Shown here: piece by piece, positions 26,850 through 34,754 of the stretch | Numbering within the stretch: position 1 is the stretch's first letter | Layout of the letters: each line of letters opens with the position of its first letter | Assembly (NCBI GenBank): GCA_034002745.1 | Contig: JAVEZY010000013.1 | Coordinates: forward strand, 1 to 56,612 | Reading direction: 5' to 3' | Origin: JAITWN01 sp034002745 | GTDB lineage: Bacteria > Pseudomonadota > Gammaproteobacteria > SZUA-140 | DNA: 56,612 nt | Notes under the pieces: model-generated | Told to the model about the DNA's origin: nothing | The model's database searches: none | The model's input: the letters and a program-made list of their open reading frames with translations, nothing else | Position numbers and translations under genes: made by a program

Positions 26850-27524
26850 CTACATCATCCCCAGCTCTGCCAGGGAGGTCGCCAGGCCGTCGCCGACGAT
26901 CAGGTGATCGAGGACGCGTACATCCACCAGGGCAAGCGCGTCGCGCAGCCGTCCGGTCAGGCGGATGTCGGCCTGGCTGGGCTCGGAAATGCCGGAGGGG
27001 TGGTTGTGAGCGAGAATGACTGCGGCTGCATTGTGGGCCAGCGCCAGTTTGACGATTTCACGCGGGTGGACGCTGGCTCCGTCGATGGTGCCGCGAAACA
27101 CTTCCTCGAAGGCGATCACGCGGTGGCGGGTGTCGAGGAACAGACAGGCGAAGACTTCATGATCGCGGCCCCGCAGCTGGGCGCTGAGGTAGTTGCGGGT
27201 GTCGGCGGGATTGCGCAGGGCATCGCCACGGCGCAGGTTCTCGTGCAGGTAGCGGCGCACCATTTCCAGCACCGCCTGCAGCTGCGCGTACTTGGCCGGC
27301 CCCAGTCCCGGCGTGTCACAGAAGCGCCGGTGATTGGCCTCGAACAGGGAGCGCAGGCTGCCGTAGCGGGCCAGCAGGTCCCGTGCCAGATCGACCGCGG
27401 TCATGCCGGGGAGCCCAGTGCGCAGGAATATCGCCAGCAATTCGGCATCGGACAGGCTGGCGGCTCCCCGCTGCAGCAGCTTTTCGCGCGGCCGCTCCCC
27501 TGGCGGCCAGTGTGAGATCGACAT
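26850..27524 (-). CDS. radC: RadC-family JAB/MPN domain protein
   Basis: RadC proteins carry a JAMM metallopeptidase-like fold; the old DNA-repair assignment is disputed and the true role is unclear. The 224-residue product has the N-terminal helix-hairpin-helix region (DTPGLGPAKYAQLQAV) at about residues 60-85 and the complete metal motif HNHPSG..PSQAD near residues 173-184. Position upstream of rpmB-rpmG and divergent from coaBC is conserved across gammaproteobacteria. Confidence 0.95.
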   Translation of the reverse strand: MSISHWPPGERPREKLLQRGAASLSDAELLAIFLRTGLPGMTAVDLARDLLARYGSLRSLFEANHRRFCDTPGLGPAKYAQLQAVLEMVRRYLHENLRRGDALRNPADTRNYLSAQLRGRDHEVFACLFLDTRHRVIAFEEVFRGTIDGASVHPREIVKLALAHNAAAVILAHNHPSGISEPSQADIRLTGRLRDALALVDVRVLDHLIVGDGLATSLAELGMM

Positions 27525-27662
27525 GGTGACGCTCCCTGTCCCGCGTTCCGGCGAACCATCATCCTTGTGGTAATCTTATGGCCCGGTCGCTCGATCGTTC
27601 CGCGATCGCGGAACGCCCATTCGCTGAAAAGACCCGATCACCCGACAGCCTAGAACAGCCCC

Positions 27663-28880
27663 ATGCCCCTGGCAAACAGACGGATTCTCCTTGGCGTTAC
27701 AGGAAGTGTCGCAGCCTACAAGGCTGCGGAGCTGATACGCCTGTTGCGGGCGGAAGGCGCCGAGATCGACGTGGTGCTGACGCGGGGCGGTTCCGCGTTC
27801 ATCACGCCGCTCACCCTGCAGGCGCTCGCCGGCCGCGCGGTCCATGCCAGCCATCTGGATCCGGCCACCGAGTCGGCAATGGGGCACATCGAATTGGCCA
27901 GGCGATCCGAGCTGGTGCTGATCGCCCCCGCTTCCGCCAATGCCATCGCCAGGCTCGCCGCCGGACTGGCGGATGACCTGCTTACCACCATCTGTCTTGC
28001 CACTGCGGCGCCGCTCGCGATCGCGCCGGCGATGAACCGGCAGATGTGGGAGCATCCGGCGACGCGGGACAACATCGCGCGCCTGCGGGAGCGCGGCGTG
28101 CTCATCCTCGGACCAGGGTCGGGCGAGCAGGCCTGTGGCGAGGTCGGTCCGGGACGCATGCTCGAGCCTCCCGCCATCCTCGCCGGCCTTGAGCGCCTGT
28201 TCGCCCCGCGCCCGCTCGCAGGGCGCCGGGTCCTGATTACCGCCGGCCCGACGCAGGAGCCCATCGATCCCGTCCGCTTCGTGTCCAATCGCAGTTCCGG
28301 GCGGATGGGCTACGCGCTCGCCGGCGCGGCGGCCGCTCAGGGTGCGATCGTGACCCTGGTCACCGGGCCGGTGAGCCTGCCCGCCCCGCCAGGTGTGGAG
28401 CGGGTCGCGGTGCGCACCGCCGCCGAAATGGCCGATGCCGTGGCTGCGCGCGTTGCCGCTTGCGATATCTTCATCGGCGCCGCGGCGGTGGCGGACTATC
28501 GTCCCGCCGCGGTCGTTCCCGAAAAGCTGAAGAAGACCGCCGACAGCCTGCGGCTCGAACTCGAGCGCACTCCGGACATCCTCGCCGGGGTGGCGGGCCT
28601 GGCCAGGCGTCCCTTCACGGTCGGTTTCGCCGCCGAGACTTCGGACCTCGAAACCCATGCACTCGCCAAGTTGCGCGACAAGCGTCTGGATATGATCGCT
28701 GCCAATCGCGTGGGCCTGGCGGATCGCGGTTTCGACGCGGCCGACAACGAGCTGCTGGTGCTGTGGCCAGGTGATGGCCGGCGCGAACTGGCGCTGGCAT
28801 CCAAGGAGCGGATCGCCGATCAGCTCATTTCCCTCATTGCCGAGAGATACGATGCAAAGAATTCAGTTCAAGGTGCTTGA
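27663..28880 (+). CDS. coaBC: Bifunctional phosphopantothenoylcysteine decarboxylase / phosphopantothenate:cysteine ligase CoaBC
   Basis: CoaBC performs two consecutive steps of coenzyme A synthesis. The 405-residue product has the FMN-dependent CoaC domain at about 1-185 (GVTGSVAAYKAAEL, PAMNRQMWEHPA and the catalytic cysteine in EQACGEVGPGRM) and the CTP-dependent CoaB domain at about 190-405 (ITAGPTQEPIDPVRF, SNRSSGRMGYALA, GFAAET). It is divergent from radC and overlaps dut by 29 bases, a usual pair. coaD and coaE also lie in this window. Confidence 0.97.
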   Translation: MPLANRRILLGVTGSVAAYKAAELIRLLRAEGAEIDVVLTRGGSAFITPLTLQALAGRAVHASHLDPATESAMGHIELARRSELVLIAPASANAIARLAAGLADDLLTTICLATAAPLAIAPAMNRQMWEHPATRDNIARLRERGVLILGPGSGEQACGEVGPGRMLEPPAILAGLERLFAPRPLAGRRVLITAGPTQEPIDPVRFVSNRSSGRMGYALAGAAAAQGAIVTLVTGPVSLPAPPGVERVAVRTAAEMADAVAARVAACDIFIGAAAVADYRPAAVVPEKLKKTADSLRLELERTPDILAGVAGLARRPFTVGFAAETSDLETHALAKLRDKRLDMIAANRVGLADRGFDAADNELLVLWPGDGRRELALASKERIADQLISLIAERYDAKNSVQGA

Positions 28881-29307
28881 TCCCCGTCTGGGAAGTGAAT
28901 TTCCTCTGCCCGATTACGCCACGTCCGGATCGGCGGGGCTGGATCTGCGGGCCTGCATCGATGAACCGCTCACCATCTCGCCTGGCGAGACGAAGCTGAT
29001 CCCGGCCGGGATCGCCATCCACATGGGCGATCCCGCGCTGGCGGCGGTCATCCTGCCGCGCTCCGGGCTCGGCCACAAGCACGGCATCGTGCTCGGCAAT
29101 CTGGTCGGTCTCATCGACTCGGACTACCAGGGCCAGATCATGGTTTCGTGCTGGAACCGCGGCAGCGAGGATTTCACCATTGCCGTCGGTGAACGCATCG
29201 CGCAGATGGTATTCGTTCCGGTAGTGCGCGCAGCTTTCGAGCTGGTGGAGTCGTTCGAGGAGAGCGCGCGCGGCGCAGGCGGCTTCGGTCACTCCGGTCG
29301 GCACTGA
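28852..29307 (+). CDS. dut: Deoxyuridine 5'-triphosphate nucleotidohydrolase (dUTPase)
   Basis: Dut hydrolyses dUTP to dUMP and pyrophosphate, keeping uracil out of DNA. ATG 28852 gives 151 residues, equal to E. coli dUTPase. The five trimeric dUTPase motifs are visible: GSAGLDLRAC, PRSGLGHKHG, GLIDSDYQG, GERIAQMVF and the C-terminal GAGGFGHSG arm. The start lies 29 bases inside the end of coaBC, suggesting translational coupling. Confidence 0.97.
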   Translation: MQRIQFKVLDPRLGSEFPLPDYATSGSAGLDLRACIDEPLTISPGETKLIPAGIAIHMGDPALAAVILPRSGLGHKHGIVLGNLVGLIDSDYQGQIMVSCWNRGSEDFTIAVGERIAQMVFVPVVRAAFELVESFEESARGAGGFGHSGRH

Positions 29308-29341
29308 AGTTCATTCGATTCGCAAGGACAGGGACGCGGCA

Positions 29342-30733
29342 ATGCCACCGAAGAATTTTTCTCCGCTCATCTTCAAGGCCTACGACATCCGCGGCGTGGT
29401 TGGGGAAACCCTGACCGATGAGATCGTGCGCGATATCGGCCGGGCCATCGGCAGCGAGGCGCTCGCCACCGGACAAAAGGCGATTGCCATCGGCCGCGAC
29501 GGAAGGCTGTCTGGCGCCGGTTTCGCCGCCGCGCTGGGCGACGGCATCCGCAGCACCGGCGTCGATGTGGTCGACATCGGCATGGGGCCGACGCCGCTGC
29601 TCTACTACGCTGCCCGGCATCATGCCGCGGGTTCGGGGGTGATGGTCACCGGCAGCCACAATCCGCCGCAGTACAACGGCTTCAAGATCATGATCGGCGG
29701 CACTACGCTGGCCGGCGCTGCCATCCAGCGCCTGCGTGAGCGCATCGAACGGCAGGATTTCACGGTCGCCACCCGGCCCGGCGCGAGCACCTCGATCAGC
29801 CCGGCCGCGGAATACATCGACAGGATCGCCGCCGACGTGCGGCCTGCGCGACCGCTGCGCGTGGTGATCGACTGCGGCAACGGCGTCGCCGGCGCGGTGG
29901 CGCCGGATCTGCTGCGCGCGCTTGGCTGCGAGCCAGTGGAGCTCTACTGCGAGGTCGATGGCCGTTTCCCCAACCATCATCCCGACCCCAGCCAGCCCGA
30001 GAACCTGGAAGACCTGATCGCCGCCGTCGCGCATCACCGCGCGGACATCGGCTTCGCCTTCGACGGCGATGGCGATCGCCTCGGTGTGATCGATGGCGAG
30101 GGCCGGGTGGTGTGGCCCGACCGGCAGATGATGCTTTACGCCGCCGACGTGCTGTCGCGCCAGCCCGGCGCGCCGATCATCTTCGACGTCAAGTGCTCGC
30201 GTCACCTGGAGCGCGTGATCCGCGAGGCTGGCGGCGAGCCGGTCATGTCGCGCACCGGACATTCGCTGATCAAGGCCCGGATGAAGGAGCTGGACGCCCC
30301 TCTCGCCGGCGAGATGAGTGGACACATCTTCTTCGCCGAGCGCTGGTTCGGATTCGATGACGCGCTCTATACCGCCGCCCGGCTGCTGGAGATCCTGGCG
30401 CGTGATTCGCGTTCGCCGACGGCGGTGTTCGCGGCCCTGCCCGATGCCGTGTCCACGCCGGAACTGCGCATCGACTTTCCGAACGAGGGCGACAATCACC
30501 GCTTCATGGAACGCTTCCTCGAGAACCCCGCCTTCGATGACGCCCGCATCATCACCATCGATGGCCTGCGCGCAGAGTTTGCCGATGGCTGGGGCCTGGT
30601 GCGCGCGTCCAACACCACCCCTTCGCTGATCCTGCGTTTCGAGGCCGACGATTCCCGGGCCCTGAAGCGGATCCAGCAGGTGTTTGCCGGCGCGCTGCAG
30701 GCCGTGGATCCCGGCGTGTCGTTGCCATTCTGA
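29342..30733 (+). CDS. algC: Phosphomannomutase/phosphoglucomutase (AlgC type)
   Basis: This alpha-D-phosphohexomutase interconverts 6- and 1-phosphates of mannose and glucose for surface polysaccharide precursors. The 463-residue product has the catalytic phosphoserine loop VTGSHNPPQYNGFK near residue 102, the metal loop FDGDGDRLGVID near residue 240, the sugar-binding GEMSGHIFF near residue 325 and the phosphate loop RASNTTPSLILR. Length and position between dut and argB match Pseudomonas AlgC. No alginate biosynthesis genes are nearby, so LPS or exopolysaccharide precursor supply is the safer role. Confidence 0.93.
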   Translation: MPPKNFSPLIFKAYDIRGVVGETLTDEIVRDIGRAIGSEALATGQKAIAIGRDGRLSGAGFAAALGDGIRSTGVDVVDIGMGPTPLLYYAARHHAAGSGVMVTGSHNPPQYNGFKIMIGGTTLAGAAIQRLRERIERQDFTVATRPGASTSISPAAEYIDRIAADVRPARPLRVVIDCGNGVAGAVAPDLLRALGCEPVELYCEVDGRFPNHHPDPSQPENLEDLIAAVAHHRADIGFAFDGDGDRLGVIDGEGRVVWPDRQMMLYAADVLSRQPGAPIIFDVKCSRHLERVIREAGGEPVMSRTGHSLIKARMKELDAPLAGEMSGHIFFAERWFGFDDALYTAARLLEILARDSRSPTAVFAALPDAVSTPELRIDFPNEGDNHRFMERFLENPAFDDARIITIDGLRAEFADGWGLVRASNTTPSLILRFEADDSRALKRIQQVFAGALQAVDPGVSLPF

Positions 30734-30807
30734 AGCGCGCTATACTGTGATCCCGCGCGGGCGCCCAATCGGCCGCGCATCATGTTTCATTCGAACGGAT
30801 TGCAACG

Positions 30808-31701
30808 ATGACGCTCGATAGATCCTCGGCCATGGACATCGCCCACGTGCTCACCGAGGCGCTTCCCTACATCCATCGCTTCGCCGGCAAGACCGTGGTC
30901 ATCAAGTACGGCGGCAATGCCATGACCGACGAGGCGCTGAAGAGCGGCTTCGCGCGCGATGTGGTGCTGATGAAGGCGGTCGGAATGAATCCGGTGGTGG
31001 TGCATGGCGGCGGACCGCAGATCGGCCGCGTGCTGGAACGCATCGGCAAGCGGAGCGAATTCATCGACGGCATCCGCGTGACCGACAGCGAAACCATGGA
31101 CGTCGTCGAAATGGTGCTCGGCGGACTGGTCAACAAGGAGATCGTTACTCTCATCAACCGCCATGGCGGCCAGGCGATGGGGCTGACCGGCAAGGATGGC
31201 CCGCTGATCAAGGCGCGCAAGCTGACTTTCACCCGCCAGGCGCCGGAGATGAACGTTCCGGAGATCATCGATGTCGGCCACGTCGGTGAGGTGACGAGCG
31301 TGAATTCCGCGGTCATCGACCTGCTCGTGCGCGGCGATTTCATTCCCGTGATCGCGCCCATCGGAGTTGGCGAGGACGGCCAGTCCTACAACATCAACGC
31401 CGATCTGGTCGCGGGCAAGGTCGCCGAAGTGCTCGCTGCCGAGAAGCTCATTCTCCTGACCAACACGGCAGGCGTGCTCGATCGCGAAGGCGCCCTGATT
31501 CCACGCCTGACGGTGGCCGACGTCGATCGTCTGATCGCCGAGGGCGTGATCCACGGCGGCATGCTGCCCAAGATCGGCTGCGCGCTGTCGGCGGTGCAGG
31601 GCGGCGTGCGCAGCGCGCATATCATCGACGGCCGTGTCGAACATGCGGTGCTGCTGGAAATCTTCACCGACGAAGGTGTCGGCACGCTTATCCGGCGCTG
31701 A
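30808..31701 (+). CDS. argB: Acetylglutamate kinase ArgB
   Basis: ArgB phosphorylates N-acetylglutamate, the second step of arginine synthesis. The 297-residue amino-acid kinase has VVIKYGGNAMTD near residue 31, VVHGGGPQIG near 68 and NINADLVAGKVAEVL near 195. The N-terminal helix preceding the kinase core (ALPYIHRFAGKT) and the length resemble the hexameric, arginine-inhibited kinases such as that of Pseudomonas. With the recycling enzyme ArgJ encoded at 23.7 kb, feedback control at ArgB is expected. Confidence 0.96.
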   Translation: MTLDRSSAMDIAHVLTEALPYIHRFAGKTVVIKYGGNAMTDEALKSGFARDVVLMKAVGMNPVVVHGGGPQIGRVLERIGKRSEFIDGIRVTDSETMDVVEMVLGGLVNKEIVTLINRHGGQAMGLTGKDGPLIKARKLTFTRQAPEMNVPEIIDVGHVGEVTSVNSAVIDLLVRGDFIPVIAPIGVGEDGQSYNINADLVAGKVAEVLAAEKLILLTNTAGVLDREGALIPRLTVADVDRLIAEGVIHGGMLPKIGCALSAVQGGVRSAHIIDGRVEHAVLLEIFTDEGVGTLIRR

Positions 31702-31813
31702 CGGGTGTTGCGCGATCGTCGAGCGGCTCGAATCGCATGCGGATGATTGCGCGGACTTCCCGGCGGCTTCGATAGTGCAGCGGATCTCTTTCCCGGCCGT
31801 GCCCCGGTAGACC

Positions 31814-32578
31814 GTGACCGTGACCGCGGACGCCTGGACGCAGGCCGCGCTGTTCCTCGTCTCCCTGCTGGCGAACATGCTGTCCGCCCTGTCGGGCGGT
31901 GGCGCCGGCCTGTTGCAGCTTCCCGCCCTCATCTTCCTCGGTCTGCCATTCGGCATCGCTCTGGCGACGCACAAGGTAGCCAGCGTTGCCCTTGGCCTGG
32001 GCGCCACGCTGCGCTATCTGCGCGCCGATGTGCTTGAGCGATCCCGCGCGCTGTTCATCCTCGCCTGCGGCTTGCCGGGGGTGTTCATCGGCGCGCAGAT
32101 CATTCTGCACGTGCCGGGACGGGTGGCCGAACTCACGCTGGGCGTGCTGACCATCGCCCTCGGCGTGTATTCCTGGGTCCGCCCCGAACTCGGGCAGACG
32201 GCGCGGCCCGTCGTCAGCGACAGGCGTACGCTTGTGATCGGCGGCCTGGTGCTGTTTCTCATCGGCGTCGTGAACGGTTCGCTGACTTCCGGCAGCGGCC
32301 TGTTCGTGACGCTGTGGCTGGTGCGCTGGTTCGGTCTCGATTACAAGCGGGCGGTGGCCTACACACTGATCCTCGTCGGCGTGTTCTGGAACGGCACCGG
32401 CGCCATCACGCTCGGGCTCCAGGCTCCGATCGCCTGGGCGTGGCTGCCGGCGCTGCTGGCGGGATCGCTGATCGGTGGCTACCTCGGCGCACACCTCGCC
32501 ATCGCCCGCGGCAACCGCCTGATCAAGCGCTGCTTCGAGATCGTCACCGTCCTGGTCGGGCTCAAGCTGCTGATGTGA
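31814..32578 (+). CDS. TSUP-family membrane permease (TauE/SafE-like)
   Basis: TSUP proteins export or take up small organosulfur or sulfite-type anions. The 254-residue product has about eight membrane segments and the internal two-fold repeat of the family (NMLSALSGGGAGLLQLP in the first half, GVVNGSLTSGSGLFVTLW in the second). The substrate cannot be inferred and no sulfur-metabolism gene is adjacent. Start is GTG 31814 or 31820; neither has a clear ribosome site. It follows argB by 112 bases and its end overlaps an RND efflux remnant on the other strand. Confidence 0.8.
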   Translation: MTVTADAWTQAALFLVSLLANMLSALSGGGAGLLQLPALIFLGLPFGIALATHKVASVALGLGATLRYLRADVLERSRALFILACGLPGVFIGAQIILHVPGRVAELTLGVLTIALGVYSWVRPELGQTARPVVSDRRTLVIGGLVLFLIGVVNGSLTSGSGLFVTLWLVRWFGLDYKRAVAYTLILVGVFWNGTGAITLGLQAPIAWAWLPALLAGSLIGGYLGAHLAIARGNRLIKRCFEIVTVLVGLKLLM

Positions 32579-32876
32579 TGCGGCGGCGCGCGAACAGATA
32601 GTACAGCGCGGGCACGACGATCATATTGAGCGCGGTCGCGCTGATCAGAGCGCCGAGAATGACCCAGTCCTTCGGCGCCTGGATCTCGGTGCCCGGGTCG
32701 CCCAGGCCATCGCCAGGGGGATCAGCGTCAGCGCGGCGGTGAGCGCCGTCATCAGGATGGGCGTCAGGCGCTCGAGCGAGCCACGGATGATCACCGCTTC
32801 GGCATCCATCCCTTCGGCCTGCAGCGTCTGATAGCGGCGGCTTATCAGCAGCAGTCCATTGCTGCACGGCGATGCC
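32562..32876 (-). pseudogene. 3' remnant of a heavy-metal RND efflux pump gene (CusA/CzcA type), frameshifted
   Basis: On the minus strand this encodes only the last ~100 residues of an RND pump. Reading through two single-base shifts gives GIAVQ, then NGLLLISRRYQTLQAEG and RGSLERLTPILMTALTAAL, then GDPGTEIQAPKDWVILGAL and NMIVVPALYYLFA, a clear family C-terminus. One extra C lies near 32861 and one base is missing near 32698. The rest of the gene (over 900 codons) and partner genes are absent. It lies between the TSUP gene and pyrE and ends at a hairpin; it cannot make a pump. Confidence 0.82.
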
Positions 32877-32907
32877 GTCGATTCGATGGTGTCACCGAAT
32901 CGACGGC
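32874..32907 (-). terminator. 12-base inverted repeat after pyrE
   Basis: GCCGTCGATTCG (32874-32885) and CGAATCGACGGC (32896-32907) are exact reverse complements with a 10-base loop, beginning 10 bases past the pyrE stop on the minus strand. No T-run follows. The stem abuts the broken end of the RND remnant, so it may be both the pyrE transcript end and the edge of a deletion. Confidence 0.45.
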
Positions 32908-32917
32908 TGGCTGGCGC

Positions 32918-33571
32918 TCAGGCGCGAGGGCTGCTGCCGTACTGCGCCCGATAGGCTTCGACCCGTTCCAGTTCGCCTTCCATTCCGGGGCGGGTACGCA
33001 GGTAGTCGATCAGCTGGTTCAATCCGGCAATGCTGATGACGCGGATGCCGTAGCTCTCTTCCACTTCCTGGATGGCCGAACGCTCATTCAGGCCGCGCTC
33101 CTGGCGATCGAGCGAAATCGCGACCCCGGCGACCTCGGCGCCCGCGGCGCGGATGATCTCCACCGACTCCCGCACCGAAGTGCCGGCCGAGATGACGTCA
33201 TCGACGATCAGGACGCGTCCGGCCAGCGGCCGGCCGACGATGATGCCGCCTTCGCCATGATCCTTCGCTTCCTTGCGGTTGAAGGCGTAGGGCAGGTTGA
33301 TGCCGTGTGACTCGTAGAGCGCGATCGCAGTGGCAACCACCAGCGGAATGCCCTTGTAGGCCGGGCCATACAGCATGTCGAAGGCAATGCCTGATCCCTG
33401 GATGGCGGCGGCGTAGTAACGCCCGAGCTCGCAGGCGCCGGCGCCATCGTCGAAGCGCCCGCTGTTGAAGAAATAGGGACTGCGTCGTCCCGATTTCAGG
33501 GTGAACTCGCCGAACAGCAGGGCCCCGCGGGCGATGGCGAAGTCGATGAAGGCATTGCGATAGTCCTGCAT
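32918..33571 (-). CDS. pyrE: Orotate phosphoribosyltransferase
   Basis: PyrE joins orotate to PRPP, giving OMP in pyrimidine synthesis. The 217-residue product contains FTLKSGRRSPYFFNSG near the N-terminus, LYGPAYKGIPLV, the substrate-loop region FNRKEAKDHGEGG and the PRPP motif VLIVDDVISAGTS near residues 119-131. Length fits the E. coli-type enzyme (213). It is divergent from the ExoIII-family gene, the same arrangement as pyrE and crc in Pseudomonas, and has a promoter at 33606-33635. Confidence 0.96.
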   Translation of the reverse strand: MQDYRNAFIDFAIARGALLFGEFTLKSGRRSPYFFNSGRFDDGAGACELGRYYAAAIQGSGIAFDMLYGPAYKGIPLVVATAIALYESHGINLPYAFNRKEAKDHGEGGIIVGRPLAGRVLIVDDVISAGTSVRESVEIIRAAGAEVAGVAISLDRQERGLNERSAIQEVEESYGIRVISIAGLNQLIDYLRTRPGMEGELERVEAYRAQYGSSPRA

Positions 33572-33605
33572 GGGGATATCCGGTCCGGTTTCTGGAAAAG
33601 CGTCT

Positions 33606-33635
33606 ATTGTAGCGGGCGCGCGGTGGCATGGTCAC
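33606..33635 (-). promoter_or_regulatory. Likely pyrE promoter
   Basis: On the minus strand GTGACC (33635-33630) and TACAAT (33611-33606) are separated by 18 bases. TACAAT matches the -10 consensus in five of six positions and GTGACC matches the -35 in four. The pyrE start lies about 35 bases downstream of the -10, so the leader would be short. Confidence 0.45.
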
Positions 33636-33710
33636 GGGTGGGGAATGAGGTGGCGTGTATCAGGCGGGCGGATCCGGTAAAGTTGCGGCTTTTCGCGAGC
33701 AGGAGCGGGC

Positions 33711-34505
33711 ATGCGCATCATCACCGTCAACGTCAACGGCATCCGGTCGGCGGCACGCAAGGGATTCTTCGAATGGCTGCAGACCACCGGCTCCGACATC
33801 GTGTGTCTGCAGGAGACCAAATGCCAGGAGCACCAGCGCAGCGGTGAGATCCTGCGGCCGGCCGGGTTCCATGCCTGGTATCACGATGCCGAAAAGCCTG
33901 GCTACAGCGGGGTCGGCCTGTACAGCCGCGTCGCGCCGGACCGCGTGCACATCGGTCTTGGCTCGGATGACATGGGTCGGGATGACATCGACTGGGCAGA
34001 CATGGATCGGGAGGGGCGTTATCTGCAGGCCGATTTCGGTCAGCTCAGCGTGGCTTCGCTCTATCTGCCCTCGGGCTCGAGCAGCGAGGCGCGTCAGGCG
34101 GTGAAGTTCAGCTTCATGGAGCGTTTCGCCACGCGCCTGGATGCGATGCGTGCCGATGGCCGTGAATACATCGTGTGCGGCGACTGGAACATCGCCCACA
34201 CGCAGCTCGACCTGAAGAACTGGCGTGGCAACCAGAAAAACTCCGGCTTTCTCCCCGAGGAGCGCGCCTGGATGGACACGCTGTTCGGGCCGCAGGGTTT
34301 CGTCGATGCGTTCCGCGTCGTCAATCAGGAAGGCGATCAGTACACCTGGTGGTCCAACCGCGGGCGCGCCTGGGAAAAGAACGTCGGGTGGCGCATCGAC
34401 TACCAGGTGATCACGCCGGGCCTGCGCGACCGCGTCCGCGCCGCCTCCATCTACAAGGAGCAGCGCTTCTCGGATCATGCACCTCTGATCATCGACTACG
34501 ACTGA
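33711..34505 (+). CDS. Exodeoxyribonuclease III family protein at the crc locus
   Basis: The 264-residue product belongs to the ExoIII/AP endonuclease family that cuts DNA at abasic sites. Gene position (divergent from pyrE), length and overall sequence (LQADFGQLSVASLYLPSG, GWRIDYQVITPGL) are those of Pseudomonas Crc, the catabolite repression protein that works with Hfq. Unlike Crc, the catalytic set appears intact: Asn7, Glu35 in LQETK, Asp158 and Asn160 in CGDWN, Asp255 and His256 in SDHAPL. An active nuclease is therefore predicted, so I give no gene symbol. AGGAG lies six bases before the ATG. Confidence 0.9.
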   Translation: MRIITVNVNGIRSAARKGFFEWLQTTGSDIVCLQETKCQEHQRSGEILRPAGFHAWYHDAEKPGYSGVGLYSRVAPDRVHIGLGSDDMGRDDIDWADMDREGRYLQADFGQLSVASLYLPSGSSSEARQAVKFSFMERFATRLDAMRADGREYIVCGDWNIAHTQLDLKNWRGNQKNSGFLPEERAWMDTLFGPQGFVDAFRVVNQEGDQYTWWSNRGRAWEKNVGWRIDYQVITPGLRDRVRAASIYKEQRFSDHAPLIIDYD

Positions 34506-34510
34506 CTCTT

Positions 34511-34719
34511 GGGGTCAGACCCTCAGCGAGATGAAAAACGCGAGCCGAAGCAGTCTGTTATCTATATGGGGTCAGACCCCATGGGTGGCGCCGAAAACGG
34601 GCAAGGCATCAAACAGTTATCGGTGACTTGATCGAACAGGGTCTGACCCCAGGGGTGCGCCAAAAAACTATGGGATATCAGTCGGTTATTGGTATTCTGA
34701 TCGATTGGGGTCTGACCCC
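34511..34719. repeat. Four GGGGTCAGACCCC palindromes in a degenerate ~69-base array
   Basis: Copies lie at 34511-34523 and 34568-34580 (AGA form) and at 34638-34650 and 34707-34719 (TCT form). Steps are 57, 70 and 69 bases. The two spacers before the TCT copies resemble each other throughout (GCGCC-AAAA, then ATC-CAG/CGGTTAT and TTGATCGA-type ends), so the unit is a diverged tandem repeat. It fills most of the 249 bases between the ExoIII gene and the end of ggt. Open frames here (GQTP, GSDP peptides) are by-products of the repeat. Confidence 0.8.
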
Positions 34720-34754
34720 GAAAGGATGAAAGGGGTTCGCGCCTTCGGCGTTGC

